A model generated the notes under the pieces. It worked only from the letters and a program-made list of their open reading frames with translations, made no database searches and was not told the DNA's origin. 64,000 bases of DNA from Clostridium tepidum. Its GTDB lineage: Bacteria > Bacillota > Clostridia > Clostridiales > Clostridiaceae. The stretch's first letter is position 1. Each line of letters starts with the position of its first letter. Positions 23,565-32,669 of this stretch are shown here, piece by piece. The translations under genes were made by a program, and so were the position numbers. The stretch is from the NCBI RefSeq assembly GCF_002008345.1, contig NZ_MRAE01000011.1, forward strand, positions 1-64,000. The letters are read 5' to 3'.

Positions 23565-24170
23565 TTATTTGTATAAATTATTTTCCAAAATAAATTTATA
23601 AACATTATCTGGTAAATAAAAACTTACTTCTTTTCCTTCTTTTATACGATTTCTTATTTTAGTAGAAGATATATCTAATATAGAAACATCCATAAATAAT
23701 ATTTTATCTCCATATCTATCTAATATATATTTTTTCTTTTTCATTATTGTTTCTTTTTTTTTAAATCCTTTTCTACTAAATATAACAAAATTGCACATAT
23801 TAAATATTTCGTCTATATGTTTCCAATGTTCTAGATAAGATAAGCAATCTTCACCAGTTATAAAATACCAATTTGTTTCCGGTTCTTCTTCTTTAAAATG
23901 TTTTAAAGTTTTATATGTATAGCTTAAGCCTTTTTCTTTTATTTCAAAATCACTTATGCTAAATCTTTTTTCTTTTTCTATGGCAAGCTTAACCATATCA
24001 TATCTTATATGTGCTGGTGTCTTTTTTAATTTTATTTTATGTGGAGGATTTCCTGCTGGTATAAATATAATCTCCTCCAAATTAAAATTTTCAAGTGCTT
24101 CATAAGCTACATTTATATGAGCATTATGAATAGGATCAAAGGTGCCTCCAAATATAGCTTTGTTAATCAT
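23565..24170 (-). CDS. nadD: Nicotinate-nucleotide adenylyltransferase NadD
   Basis: 201 residues from MINKAIFGGTFDPIHNAH. The ATG at 24170 lies 6 bases after GGGGG; the frame is open 6 codons further but that start would precede the ribosome binding site. The HxGH-type motif (FDPIHNAH) and C-terminal ISSTKIRNRI nucleotide-binding motif identify the enzyme that adenylates nicotinate mononucleotide in NAD synthesis. Confidence 0.95.
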   Translation of the reverse strand: MINKAIFGGTFDPIHNAHINVAYEALENFNLEEIIFIPAGNPPHKIKLKKTPAHIRYDMVKLAIEKEKRFSISDFEIKEKGLSYTYKTLKHFKEEEPETNWYFITGEDCLSYLEHWKHIDEIFNMCNFVIFSRKGFKKKETIMKKKKYILDRYGDKILFMDVSILDISSTKIRNRIKEGKEVSFYLPDNVYKFILENNLYK

Positions 24171-24185
24171 AAAAATGCCCCCATT

Positions 24186-24290
24186 CAATTAACAATATAC
24201 AATTAACAATGACCCATTATTAATTCAATATATAATTAACAGTGCTCAATTTACAATTCAATTGTCCATTGAGCAGTTATCATTGATAAT
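24186..24290. repeat. AT-rich repetitive intergenic element
   Basis: CAATTAACAAT-like words recur (24186, 24201, 24234) and TGCTCAAT...ATTGAGCA forms an inverted repeat at about 24243-24277. The gap lies between nadD and yhbY. It resembles a small dispersed repeat, but no second copy was recognised in the window. Confidence 0.35.
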
Positions 24291-24292
24291 TC

Positions 24293-24580
24293 TTAAAATT
24301 CTATTTTAGGTTTCTTTTTGGATTTTCTATATAATACTACCTTGCTTCCTATACATTGTATCCCTTCACAATTTAATTTCTCACATATTTCACTTGAAGC
24401 TTCTTTTGCTGTATAAAAACTGTTTTTTAGAACGGATATTTTTATTAATTCTCTAGCTTCTAATGCATCATCTAATTGTTTTAATAAATTATCATTTAAA
24501 CCATCCTTACCTATCTGAAATATAGCATCCATATTATTAGCTAAAGATCTTAAATAACTTCTCTGTTTTGTTGTTATCAT
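24293..24580 (-). CDS. yhbY: YhbY-type CRM domain RNA-binding protein
   Basis: 95 residues, a single CRS1-YhbY domain: LRSLANNMDAIFQIGKDGLN, ALEARELIKISVLKN and GSKVVLYRKSKKKP. The protein associates with pre-50S ribosomal particles. It lies between obgE and nadD, a frequent neighbourhood for ribosome assembly factors. Confidence 0.93.
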   Translation of the reverse strand: MITTKQRSYLRSLANNMDAIFQIGKDGLNDNLLKQLDDALEARELIKISVLKNSFYTAKEASSEICEKLNCEGIQCIGSKVVLYRKSKKKPKIEF

Positions 24581-24606
24581 TGCTGTATTCCTCCTAAAGT
24601 TATATA

Positions 24607-25881
24607 TTATAGTAAAAAGTCAAATTCAAAATCATTTAATCTAACGCTATCACCATCTTTGATTCCCATTTCCATTAATTCTTCCATTACTCCTTTATTT
24701 TTAAGTACCTTATGGAAATATCTTAGATCATCTGGATCATTTACATTAACAGCATTTAAAAGTCTATCTACAAAACTTCCTTCAATAATATAAGTATTAC
24801 CTTCTTTTCTTATAGAGTATGTGAACCTCTTTTCTTCCTCTACAAACTTATCTTCTTCTGATATTTCTAACTCAGTAACAGGTATAGTAGTTAAAAGTCT
24901 TGCAGCTTCTTTCATAAGATCATCTACACCTTGTTTTGTAGCTGCTGATATTTTAAACACTTTATTAAAACCAAGCTTTTCTACTTTTGTTTTAAATTCT
25001 TCAAATTTTTCTTCATCAAATAACATATCTGATTTATTAGCAGCTATTATTTGCGGTCTATCATAAAGCTTAACGTTATACCTTTTTAATTCTTCATTTA
25101 TCTTTAAAAAGTCCTCATAAGGATCTCTTCCCTCTACAGAAGATATATCTACTACATGAATTAATACTCTTGTTCTTTCTACATGTCTTAAAAAATCTAG
25201 TCCTAAACCTACACCCTCTGAAGCTCCTTCAATTATTCCTGGTATGTCTGCAATCACAAAATTATTTACACCTTCAATACTTACCACACCTAGATTAGGC
25301 TTTAGTGTAGTAAAATGATAGTTAGCTATTTTAGGTCTAGCCTTAGATACAACTGATAATAAAGTTGACTTCCCTACATTTGGGAATCCTATAAGTCCTA
25401 CATCAGCTAAAAGCTTTAATTCAAGCTTTATCCATCTTTCTTCTTCTGGCATACCTGGTTCTGCAAAATCTGGCGCCTGTCTTGTAGGGGTTGTGAATCT
25501 ACAATTACCTTTACCACCCCTCCCGCCTTTAGCAACTATACAAGAATCTCCTGATTTAGACAAATCCGCCATTATCTTATCTGTTTCTGCATCTCTAACT
25601 ATAGTTCCCATAGGCACTTTTATATACAAATCTTTTCCGTTTTTACCAAAGCATCTTGAACCTGCCCCATTACCACCTGGCTCTGCTTTATATTTTCTTT
25701 TATATGTAAAATCTAAAAGAGTTGTCATATTAGGGTCTACTATCAATACTACATTTCCACCTTTACCACCATCTCCACCATCTGGCCCACCAAAGGCTAC
25801 ATATTTTTCTCTTCTAAAAGAGATAGCTCCATCTCCTCCCTTTCCTGACTTTACAAATATTTTAGCTGTATCTATAAACAA
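24607..25881 (-). CDS. obgE: GTPase ObgE with C-terminal OCT domain
   Basis: 424 residues. The glycine-rich Obg domain ([15 protein letters not shown] to about 158), the GTPase domain with [33 protein letters not shown] and AANKSDM, and a C-terminal OCT domain ([20 protein letters not shown]) typical of Firmicutes. It acts in late 50S assembly and stress or sporulation control. It is downstream of rpmA after a 500-base gap, the usual rplU-prp-rpmA-obg order. Confidence 0.97.
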   Translation of the reverse strand: MFIDTAKIFVKSGKGGDGAISFRREKYVAFGGPDGGDGGKGGNVVLIVDPNMTTLLDFTYKRKYKAEPGGNGAGSRCFGKNGKDLYIKVPMGTIVRDAETDKIMADLSKSGDSCIVAKGGRGGKGNCRFTTPTRQAPDFAEPGMPEEERWIKLELKLLADVGLIGFPNVGKSTLLSVVSKARPKIANYHFTTLKPNLGVVSIEGVNNFVIADIPGIIEGASEGVGLGLDFLRHVERTRVLIHVVDISSVEGRDPYEDFLKINEELKRYNVKLYDRPQIIAANKSDMLFDEEKFEEFKTKVEKLGFNKVFKISAATKQGVDDLMKEAARLLTTIPVTELEISEEDKFVEEEKRFTYSIRKEGNTYIIEGSFVDRLLNAVNVNDPDDLRYFHKVLKNKGVMEELMEMGIKDGDSVRLNDFEFDFLL

Positions 25882-26350
25882 AGTTTTTCACTCCTTTTTA
25901 TTAGCATAATCATATATAATATTTTTTATAAAATTTAACTATACTAATTTAAAATATGTATACAATTATATTAATTTTCTAATTTATTGTTATGTTATTT
26001 ATTCAACTACTATCTTTTCTAATACTGCCTTCTTCTTCAAAATAATAATAAAGAAAGGCCATGTCACTAGATAATCATTTTCCTAAGCTTTAATAAAAGT
26101 AAAAACTACCCCATAAGCCAAGAACTCTGTTTATCAAAACATTTATTTAAATATAAATGTTATTTTCTCAATTTTAAATCAATTATTATTATATCTTATT
26201 TTATGCGTATAAACCTTATTTTATAAAATATTTATATATTTTTAATCATTTATATAATTGTTCTTTAATACATTCTATGTTAACCATAAAAACTAAAACG
26301 TGTATTGTTACATTTAAATTTTCAATAAAAATTTATTTAATTAAATCCTA
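25882..26350. other. Gap between rpmA and obgE, no gene seen
   Basis: About 470 bases of very AT-rich sequence with no supported ORF. It should contain the obgE promoter. A segment at about 26110-26140 (AAGCCAAGAACTCTGTTTAT) is nearly repeated at 29093-29112. Confidence 0.5.
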
Positions 26351-26351
26351 A

Positions 26352-26378
26352 AAAAGCACCCTTTACAAGGGTGCTTTT
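26352..26378 (-). terminator. Terminator after rpmA
   Basis: On the minus strand AAAAGCACCCTT pairs with AAGGGTGCTTTT and continues in T residues, just past the rpmA stop. Confidence 0.85.
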
Positions 26379-26380
26379 AA

Positions 26381-26683
26381 TTATTCAGCTACTACTTCTT
26401 CAACTTCTACTGGATATACACTAGCTTTTTTCTTATTTTTTCCAAGTCTTTCGTATTTTACTACACCGTCGATTTTAGCAAATAATGTATCATCTCCACC
26501 TCTTCCAACGTTTAAACCTGGATGGATTTTTGTTCCTCTTTGTCTAACTAATATGTTACCAGCTAAAACAAATTGTCCATCGGAGCATTTTACTCCTAAT
26601 CTTTTAGCTTCACTATCTCTTCCGTTCTTTGAACTACCTACCCCTTTTTTATGAGCAAATAGTTGAAGGTTCATTACTAACAT
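26381..26683 (-). CDS. rpmA: 50S ribosomal protein L27
   Basis: 100 residues with a Firmicutes-type N-terminal extension MNLQLFA directly before [20 protein letters not shown]; the extension is removed by Prp, encoded just upstream. The ATG at 26683 lies 7 bases after GGAGG (in prp); the internal ATG at 26674 is the alternative. The mature N terminus reaches toward the peptidyl transferase centre. rplU-prp-rpmA form one transcript. Confidence 0.97.
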   Translation of the reverse strand: MLVMNLQLFAHKKGVGSSKNGRDSEAKRLGVKCSDGQFVLAGNILVRQRGTKIHPGLNVGRGGDDTLFAKIDGVVKYERLGKNKKKASVYPVEVEEVVAE

Positions 26684-26685
26684 GA

Positions 26686-27012
26686 CTACACCTCCCTTAT
26701 TATAAGTTTTATATATTCACCGTAATTAAATTCTATACTCTTTAATCCTAATAACATAGTATTCATAAGTAATTGGCATTTATGTACGTCTTCTTTAATA
26801 CAAGATTTTAAATCTATGCTTAAAAATCCATCTTCTTGTTTTATTAAAGGACTAACTTTTAGAATCTCTGTTATACCATTAGCTATTGTAATAGATATAG
26901 CTGATATAGCAGAACAAACCATATCATACCCTTGATCTGTAGATTCTGCATGCCCACTCATTTTAACTGATACTATATTATCATTTTCTTTTTCAAATAT
27001 TACATTAACCAT
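26686..27012 (-). CDS. prp: Ribosomal-processing cysteine protease Prp
   Basis: 108 residues. [20 protein letters not shown] carries the catalytic His (residue 21) and Cys (residue 33). Prp removes the N-terminal extension of L27 in Firmicutes. It lies between rplU and rpmA with only 2-base spacers, so substrate and protease are made together. Confidence 0.93.
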   Translation of the reverse strand: MVNVIFEKENDNIVSVKMSGHAESTDQGYDMVCSAISAISITIANGITEILKVSPLIKQEDGFLSIDLKSCIKEDVHKCQLLMNTMLLGLKSIEFNYGEYIKLIIREV

Positions 27013-27014
27013 AA

Positions 27015-27329
27015 TTATGCATTAATTTTTTCTATTTGAATTTTTGTATATGCTTGTCTGTGACCTTGTTTCTTTCTGTAATCTTTCTTTGGTTTGTATT
27101 TAAATACAACAACCTTCTTAGATTTTCCTTGTGCTAATACTTTAGCTGTAACTTTAGCACCTTCTACTCTTGGTTTTCCAATAACAGTTTCTCCATTATC
27201 TTTTCCTACTAAAAGAACATTGTCTAATTCTACTGTTGAATCAACATCTGCTACTAATTTTTCAACAAATATTATATCTCCTTCAGCAACTTTATATTGC
27301 TTTCCTCCAGTAACTACAACTGCGTACAT
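27015..27329 (-). CDS. rplU: 50S ribosomal protein L21
   Basis: 104 residues from [20 protein letters not shown], the normal length. The ATG at 27329 lies after GGAGGTG; the frame is open 29 codons further, but that part overlaps the L21 leader RNA and is not ribosomal protein sequence. C-terminal [19 protein letters not shown] is the conserved RNA-binding signature. Confidence 0.97.
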   Translation of the reverse strand: MYAVVVTGGKQYKVAEGDIIFVEKLVADVDSTVELDNVLLVGKDNGETVIGKPRVEGAKVTAKVLAQGKSKKVVVFKYKPKKDYRKKQGHRQAYTKIQIEKINA

Positions 27330-27334
27330 TAAAA

Positions 27335-27430
27335 ACACCTCCTCATTCCAGTCTCGCCAATTAAGGTACATGAAAATCATGTTTAACACCTTTTCTGAGC
27401 GGTCTACAAAAGCCATTGTACCACAGTAAC
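27335..27430 (-). ncRNA. L21 leader (autoregulatory mRNA element)
   Basis: The non-coding stretch directly upstream of rplU contains conserved-looking blocks (GACCGCTCAGAAAAGG and GGCGAGACTGGAATGAGGAG) ending at the rplU ribosome binding site. Position and the GGCGAGACTG block fit the Firmicutes L21 leader, which represses rplU translation or transcription when L21 is in excess. Confidence 0.6.
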
Positions 27431-27452
27431 CTTAGTTTGTAAAGAAATTTTA

Positions 27453-28892
27453 CTAATAAATCTTAAGGTCTTTTACATCCTTTATTTGACTTTTAAATAT
27501 TAATGGCTCTACTTTATAGTTATTCCCAGAATCTGTATATTTTATATAGATATTTTTTTCTAAAGCTTCAATTTCTGATATAAATTGTATTTTATTTTTC
27601 TCTATATAGTCCTTATACCTTTTATTTAATTCTATATATATGTCCTTTATCTCTCTCATATTTAAAATATTTATTATTTCATTTCTAATTAGTAGCTTCA
27701 TATAATTAAAACTAACTATGGATCCTTTTCCATTACAAGATTTACAAGGCTGTTCTATATAATCATATATGGTTTTCCCTTGCCTTTTTCTAGCTATTTG
27801 AACCAAATTTAATTGTGTAAATGGATATATAACAGATTTATTTTTATCTCTTTTTAATCCTTGCCTTAATTTATCTAAAACTCTTTGTTTAAGATTTTCA
27901 TTATTCATATCTATAAAATCTATTACAATAATCCCATTTAGATTTCTTAGTATAATTTGATTACAAATTTCTTCTGCCGCTTCCATATTAGTGTTAAAAA
28001 TAGTTTTCTCCATTGAATTTCCCTTTACATTTTTACCAGAATTAACATCCACTACATACATTGCTTCAGTTTTCTCTATTATAATATAACCTCCACAATT
28101 TAAATAAACCTTTTTATTTCTAAGAGATAGTATTTCTTTTTCTATAGAATAATAATCTAAAAGATTTCTTTCGCCTTCATAAATATTTACCTTTATCTTA
28201 TCTTCTTTATACTCTTTTAAAAATTCATTTACATAATCATAATCTTCTCTAGAATTTACATATATTTTTGATATATCATCATTTAATTTATCCCTTAATA
28301 CTTTTCCCACTATTCCTCCATTTTGAAATAGCATACATGTATTAATTTTATATTTAGATTTTTCTATTAAAGAATTATATATATTAGTTAATCTTTTTAT
28401 TTCATTATTTATATTTTCTATACTTGTATTTATAGCTTCTGTTCTTATTAGAATTCCTATATTTTTAGGTTTTACCATATTATTATATATTTCTGTTTTC
28501 ACTTTTTCATCTTGTATTTTCTGAGAAAATGTAATTTCGTTATTTAAAGTTTGAAGCACTGTATATCTGCCTGGTATACTTATAGCATTAGTTACTTTAG
28601 GTCCTTTTTTATTTAAATCCTCTTTAACAACTTCTACTAAAATATAATCACCTTTTTTTATATGAGTATTGTTAAATTTTTTATCTAAATATAGATAAGC
28701 ATTTTTATTCCACCCTATATCTACAAAAGCACTTTTTATAGCAGGAATTATATTTTTAACCATACCTACATAAATCTCACCTACTTGAGGAGATTTATTA
28801 TCTTCTTCTATATATAATTCTTTTATATGGTTATTTTCTCTTAAAACTATTCTTACATTTTCTCTTTGCCTTTCTATAAATATTTCTTTCAT
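27453..28892 (-). CDS. rng: Ribonuclease E/G family endoribonuclease
   Basis: 479 residues from MKEIFIERQRENVRIVL. An N-terminal S1 domain (VGEIYVGMVKNIIPAIKSAF) is followed by the DNase-I-like catalytic part (YVVDVNSGKN near 290, GIIVIDFIDM near 340) and the zinc-link CKSCNGKGS near 405. It cleaves single-stranded RNA in rRNA maturation and mRNA decay. I chose the ATG at 28892; an in-frame GTG at 28904 lies too near its ribosome binding site. A long structured leader precedes it. Confidence 0.92.
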   Translation of the reverse strand: MKEIFIERQRENVRIVLRENNHIKELYIEEDNKSPQVGEIYVGMVKNIIPAIKSAFVDIGWNKNAYLYLDKKFNNTHIKKGDYILVEVVKEDLNKKGPKVTNAISIPGRYTVLQTLNNEITFSQKIQDEKVKTEIYNNMVKPKNIGILIRTEAINTSIENINNEIKRLTNIYNSLIEKSKYKINTCMLFQNGGIVGKVLRDKLNDDISKIYVNSREDYDYVNEFLKEYKEDKIKVNIYEGERNLLDYYSIEKEILSLRNKKVYLNCGGYIIIEKTEAMYVVDVNSGKNVKGNSMEKTIFNTNMEAAEEICNQIILRNLNGIIVIDFIDMNNENLKQRVLDKLRQGLKRDKNKSVIYPFTQLNLVQIARKRQGKTIYDYIEQPCKSCNGKGSIVSFNYMKLLIRNEIINILNMREIKDIYIELNKRYKDYIEKNKIQFISEIEALEKNIYIKYTDSGNNYKVEPLIFKSQIKDVKDLKIY

Positions 28893-28917
28893 TATTAAAG
28901 GCACTTCCCTTCTTTAG

Positions 28918-29045
28918 GTAAAAAAATTGTTTATCCGATAATTGCTTGCTCTAACAATCCCCTCGCACTTTGTGAAAGCCATTAGCAGCAAGTCTCAAAT
29001 TTATCGCTCTCTGCTTTTTAAAAGTGCGAGGGAAATTCAACTATG
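28918..29045 (-). promoter_or_regulatory. Structured leader upstream of rng
   Basis: CCCTCGCACTTT pairs with AAAGTGCGAGGG over a 50-base insert on the minus strand, and then ATTGTT pairs with AACAAT followed by TTTTTTT just before the rng ribosome binding site. The second hairpin looks like a terminator or attenuator. RNase E of E. coli controls its own mRNA through the leader, so self-control is a reasonable guess here. Confidence 0.5.
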
Positions 29046-29109
29046 CCCTTTGTAATAATTTTAAAATTTACAGGTAATAAAAAATTACCTCTGAAGCTAA
29101 GAACTCTGT

Positions 29110-29823
29110 TTATACATACATAGCATAATCAGAAAGAGCTACTAATTTATTTTTATATTCTCCATATATCTCTTGTCTTTCTATATCTACAAAACTATTT
29201 TGTTTTACATCAGATGTATTTTCTTTTATAAATTTAGCTAGAAGATCTGCCGAAAGATTTTTTATACTTCCACAGCTCACTAAGGTATTTATTTTTAATA
29301 GATTATCTTCTATAACATAATCTATTTTTTTAACCATAGGCCTTATATTTATATTTTTACTTCCTTTTTTGCCTTTTTTAATTATATCCCAATTATCCAT
29401 ATTTAATAAGTTTTTTAACTCATGTTCTAATTTTTTTGTATTATTATATTTTATTTGTATTATATATTTAGCTGCAGCCACTGCCGCCATAGCTTTAAAC
29501 ACTTTTTTATTTGGACCTTCTTTTAATTTTATAGCTTTAAAATATTTTATACCTGAAGGTGCAGTTCTGTTTAATTTATCTATAATTACATTCTCATTTT
29601 CTTCCTTTATAAATGATATATCCAAGTACTCACCTTTAGAATAAATTCCTACTGCTAAAGGCTGAGCTAACGACATAAGTATATGAGGATTAAATCCTTT
29701 TGAATACTCTACAGGCAAACCACTTCTTTTAAAGTTTCTTTGTAAAGTTCTTTGAAGGTCTAAATGAGATATAAATTTTATATTGCCTTCCTTTGAAAAT
29801 TTAATTAAATATCGCACCTTCAA
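29110..29823 (-). CDS. DUF2344 / TIGR03936 radical-SAM-linked protein
   Basis: 237 residues: VRYLIKFSKEGNIKFISHLD, RTLQRNFKRSGLPVEYSKGF and NPHILMSLAQPLAVGIYSKG match the family usually encoded beside, or fused to, the TIGR03960 radical SAM protein. Its start overlaps the end of that gene by 23 bases, so they are translationally coupled and likely form one enzyme system, probably in RNA modification. The reaction is not known to me. Confidence 0.88.
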   Translation of the reverse strand: MKVRYLIKFSKEGNIKFISHLDLQRTLQRNFKRSGLPVEYSKGFNPHILMSLAQPLAVGIYSKGEYLDISFIKEENENVIIDKLNRTAPSGIKYFKAIKLKEGPNKKVFKAMAAVAAAKYIIQIKYNNTKKLEHELKNLLNMDNWDIIKKGKKGSKNINIRPMVKKIDYVIEDNLLKINTLVSCGSIKNLSADLLAKFIKENTSDVKQNSFVDIERQEIYGEYKNKLVALSDYAMYV

Positions 29824-31651
29824 AACACTCTCCTTCTAACTTAATATTCACTCCACAATTTTTGCACCCCTGTCTACAATCTGGAGTTAATTCTGCTTTT
29901 TTAGCTCTTTCGTTTTCTTTTATTAAAAATTCTTTAGAAACTCCTGTATCTATAAAATCCCATGGAAGTATTTCATCATATTCTCTTTGTCTATAAGCAT
30001 AGAAATCTCCATCTACATTACATTCTTCTAAAGCTTCTTTCCATATATTAAAATTGAAATATTGATTCCATCCATCAAATCTAGCACCTTTTTCAAAAGC
30101 TTTTATTAAAACATCACAAAGTCTTCTGTCTCCCCTTGCAAATATAGCTTCCATATAACTTACTAAAGATTCATGCCAGTTATAAGTTATTTGTTTGCTT
30201 TTTATAGCCTCTCTAACAGTCTCTATTTTTTTTCTTACATCTTCCATAGTATCTTGCGGTGCCCATTGAAATGGAGTAAATGGTTTTGGTACAAAAATAG
30301 ATGTACTTACAGTAACCTTAAGCCCTCTTTTTCTTACTTCTTTTGGAACTTCATAATATTTTTCTACAACTTTTTGTGCTAGCTCTGCTATGCCTACAAC
30401 ATCTTCTAAAGTTTCATAAGGTAAGCCCAACATAAAGTATAATTTTATAGTAGACCATCCTGATTCAAAAGCACTTTTTACTGAATTCATCAAATTTTCT
30501 TCTGTTACACCTTTATTTATAACATCTCTCATTCTTTGGCTTCCTGCTTCTGGTGCAAAAGTAAGTCCTGTTTTTCTAACCTTTTGTATTTCTTTTATTA
30601 AATCTACGGAAAAAGAATCTATTCTTAATGAAGGTAATGTTACTCCTACTTTACCTTCTTTATGTCTTTCTATCATCGAAAACACAAGATTTTGTATATC
30701 TGAATAATCACATATACTTAAAGAGGATAATGTTATTTCATCATATCCTGTACTCTTTATTAATTTGTCAGATAACTCTAATAGCCTTTCTGTTTTCTTT
30801 TCTCTTACAGGTCTGTATATCATCCCAGCTTGACAAAATCTACATCCTCTTGTACAACCTCTAAAAGTTTCTAAGACTATTCTATCATGAACTATATCAG
30901 TATAAGGCACAACAAATTTATCTGGATAAACTACATCATTTATATTATTAACAATAACTTTTTTCACTTTTTTAGGAACATCTTCATATAAAGGTTTAAA
31001 TTCTTTTATTGTATTATCTTCTTTATAAGTAACCTTATAAAGAGAAGGTATATATACTCCTCTTATCTTAGATGCTTCCCTTAAAAATTCTTTTTTCTTA
31101 CCTTTACCCTTATATTTTTTATATAAATCTAATACATCACTGTTTAATTTTTCTCCTTCACCTAAAACAAAGATATCCGCTATATCATAAAGTGGTTCTG
31201 GATTATAAGCACAAGGTCCTCCACACAATACTATTGGTTCTTCTTCTCCTCTTTCAGAAGCTCTTATAGTAACCCCAGCTAAATCTAACATATTTAAAAT
31301 ATTTGTATAACTCATTTCATATTGAAGAGTAAATCCTATAAAATCAAAGTCTTTTATAGGATCTTTACTTTCTAAACCATATAATGGAATGTTTTCTTCT
31401 CTCATTATTTTTTCCATATCTGGCCAAGGTGCAAAAACTCTTTCACAAAAAGTATCTTTTCTTTCATTTGCTATGTAATAAAGTATTTTCATACCTAAAT
31501 GGGACATTCCAACTTCATAAACATCTGGAAAACAAAATGCAAATCTTATATCTATATCTTTTAAATCTTTATTATAAGAATTTAATTCTCCCCCTATATA
31601 TCTAGCAGGTTTTTCTACTCTGAATAGTACATCATCTGATATTCTGTTCAT
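29801..31651 (-). CDS. TIGR03960 family B12-binding/radical SAM protein
   Basis: 616 residues. The N-terminal B12-binding-like part is followed by a radical SAM core with CTRGCRFCQAGMIYRP (Cys cluster near residue 273) and a C-terminal cysteine cluster CRQGCKNCG. The ATG at 31651 lies 7 bases after AGGAGG; the in-frame TTG one codon upstream is less likely. The substrate is unknown; coupling to the DUF2344 gene is typical. Confidence 0.9.
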   Translation of the reverse strand: MNRISDDVLFRVEKPARYIGGELNSYNKDLKDIDIRFAFCFPDVYEVGMSHLGMKILYYIANERKDTFCERVFAPWPDMEKIMREENIPLYGLESKDPIKDFDFIGFTLQYEMSYTNILNMLDLAGVTIRASERGEEEPIVLCGGPCAYNPEPLYDIADIFVLGEGEKLNSDVLDLYKKYKGKGKKKEFLREASKIRGVYIPSLYKVTYKEDNTIKEFKPLYEDVPKKVKKVIVNNINDVVYPDKFVVPYTDIVHDRIVLETFRGCTRGCRFCQAGMIYRPVREKKTERLLELSDKLIKSTGYDEITLSSLSICDYSDIQNLVFSMIERHKEGKVGVTLPSLRIDSFSVDLIKEIQKVRKTGLTFAPEAGSQRMRDVINKGVTEENLMNSVKSAFESGWSTIKLYFMLGLPYETLEDVVGIAELAQKVVEKYYEVPKEVRKRGLKVTVSTSIFVPKPFTPFQWAPQDTMEDVRKKIETVREAIKSKQITYNWHESLVSYMEAIFARGDRRLCDVLIKAFEKGARFDGWNQYFNFNIWKEALEECNVDGDFYAYRQREYDEILPWDFIDTGVSKEFLIKENERAKKAELTPDCRQGCKNCGVNIKLEGECFEGAIFN

Positions 31652-31695
31652 CAAACTTCCTCCTCATGGTTTATCACATTATTACATTTTAACAC

Positions 31696-31749
31696 ATAAG
31701 CATGGATAAAAACAATTAAAAAAGAATCCCTAGTATTATCCATGCTTAT
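31696..31749. terminator. Inverted repeat between radical SAM and spoIVFB genes
   Basis: ATAAGCATGGATAA pairs with TTATCCATGCTTAT over a 26-base loop. On the minus strand it follows the spoIVFB-like gene by about 15 bases. Confidence 0.5.
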
Positions 31750-31763
31750 AAAAGCTTTTCTAT

Positions 31764-32615
31764 TTATTTTTTACATTTTATCTTAATAAATTCACCTATT
31801 TTTATATTTCCATGGTTTTTTAAAGCTTCTAATATTTCATTTTCATATAAAATATCTAGTGTTTTCATATTATCATCTAGTACTGTAAATATATAATATT
31901 TATTCTTATCTATAAGTGAAAGTGTTTGTAATAGAGTATTATTGCAGTAAATAGATATATTTTCATTTTCAATATATCCTCTTTTTACAAATTTACGCCG
32001 TTTTTTAACTATGTGTCTCATAATAATATAAGCTACCCTTTCTTTCTCTTTCAATGAAAATTTTATTATAAATAAAGATATTATTCCTAAATTAAAATTA
32101 TTATAACCTTTCATAAATAAAAAAATATATAATAGCATAAAAAAAACACTTATACCAATACTAGTATTTATAGTTATTTCATTTGCTCTTCTATAAAAAA
32201 TTTTAAAACATAATAAATCTCTTAGTATTCTTCCACCATCTAATGGGAGAGCTGGTATAAGATTGAATATACCTATTATCAAATTACTTTTGTATAATAA
32301 ATATAAACATCTATTATTAATATTTTTATAAGCTATACAAAAAATTACCGAACAAAAAATATTAAAAACAGGTGCTGATAATGATATTAATAAATCTTCT
32401 TTAAAATTAGCATTTTCTAACTTTTCCAACTTTAAGGATAATCCTAAAGGATAAATTTCTATATTAAATCCTGTAAATCCTAAATATCTAGCTGTTGCAT
32501 AATGTATTAGTTCATGAACAAAAACAACAGAAATTGATAATAAAAAACTACCTTTATATCCTAAATAAAATAAAAATATAATATAAGGAATGAAATATTT
32601 ATTTACTTTTATCAT
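31764..32615 (-). CDS. spoIVFB: SpoIVFB-like M50 intramembrane metalloprotease
   Basis: 283 residues with several membrane spans. The zinc site is FVHELIHYATARY (about residue 34), and IPALPLDGGRILRD (about 120) holds the third ligand. Site-2 proteases of this type cut pro-sigmaK in the mother cell or other membrane substrates. The C-terminal region (about 190-283) has a CBS-like layout. The gene follows an M23 protein gene, taking the place of spoIVFA in the Bacillus operon. Confidence 0.88.
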   Translation of the reverse strand: MIKVNKYFIPYIIFLFYLGYKGSFLLSISVVFVHELIHYATARYLGFTGFNIEIYPLGLSLKLEKLENANFKEDLLISLSAPVFNIFCSVIFCIAYKNINNRCLYLLYKSNLIIGIFNLIPALPLDGGRILRDLLCFKIFYRRANEITINTSIGISVFFMLLYIFLFMKGYNNFNLGIISLFIIKFSLKEKERVAYIIMRHIVKKRRKFVKRGYIENENISIYCNNTLLQTLSLIDKNKYYIFTVLDDNMKTLDILYENEILEALKNHGNIKIGEFIKIKCKK

Positions 32616-32669
32616 TTTTGTCTCTTAGAACTTGCTTACATCTACTACGATATTCACTATACATTAATT

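Noticed and set aside
27330-27416. 29-codon N-terminal extension of L21
   Set aside because: L21 proteins start at [12 protein letters not shown]; the upstream frame lies inside the leader RNA and the proper ribosome binding site is just before 27329.
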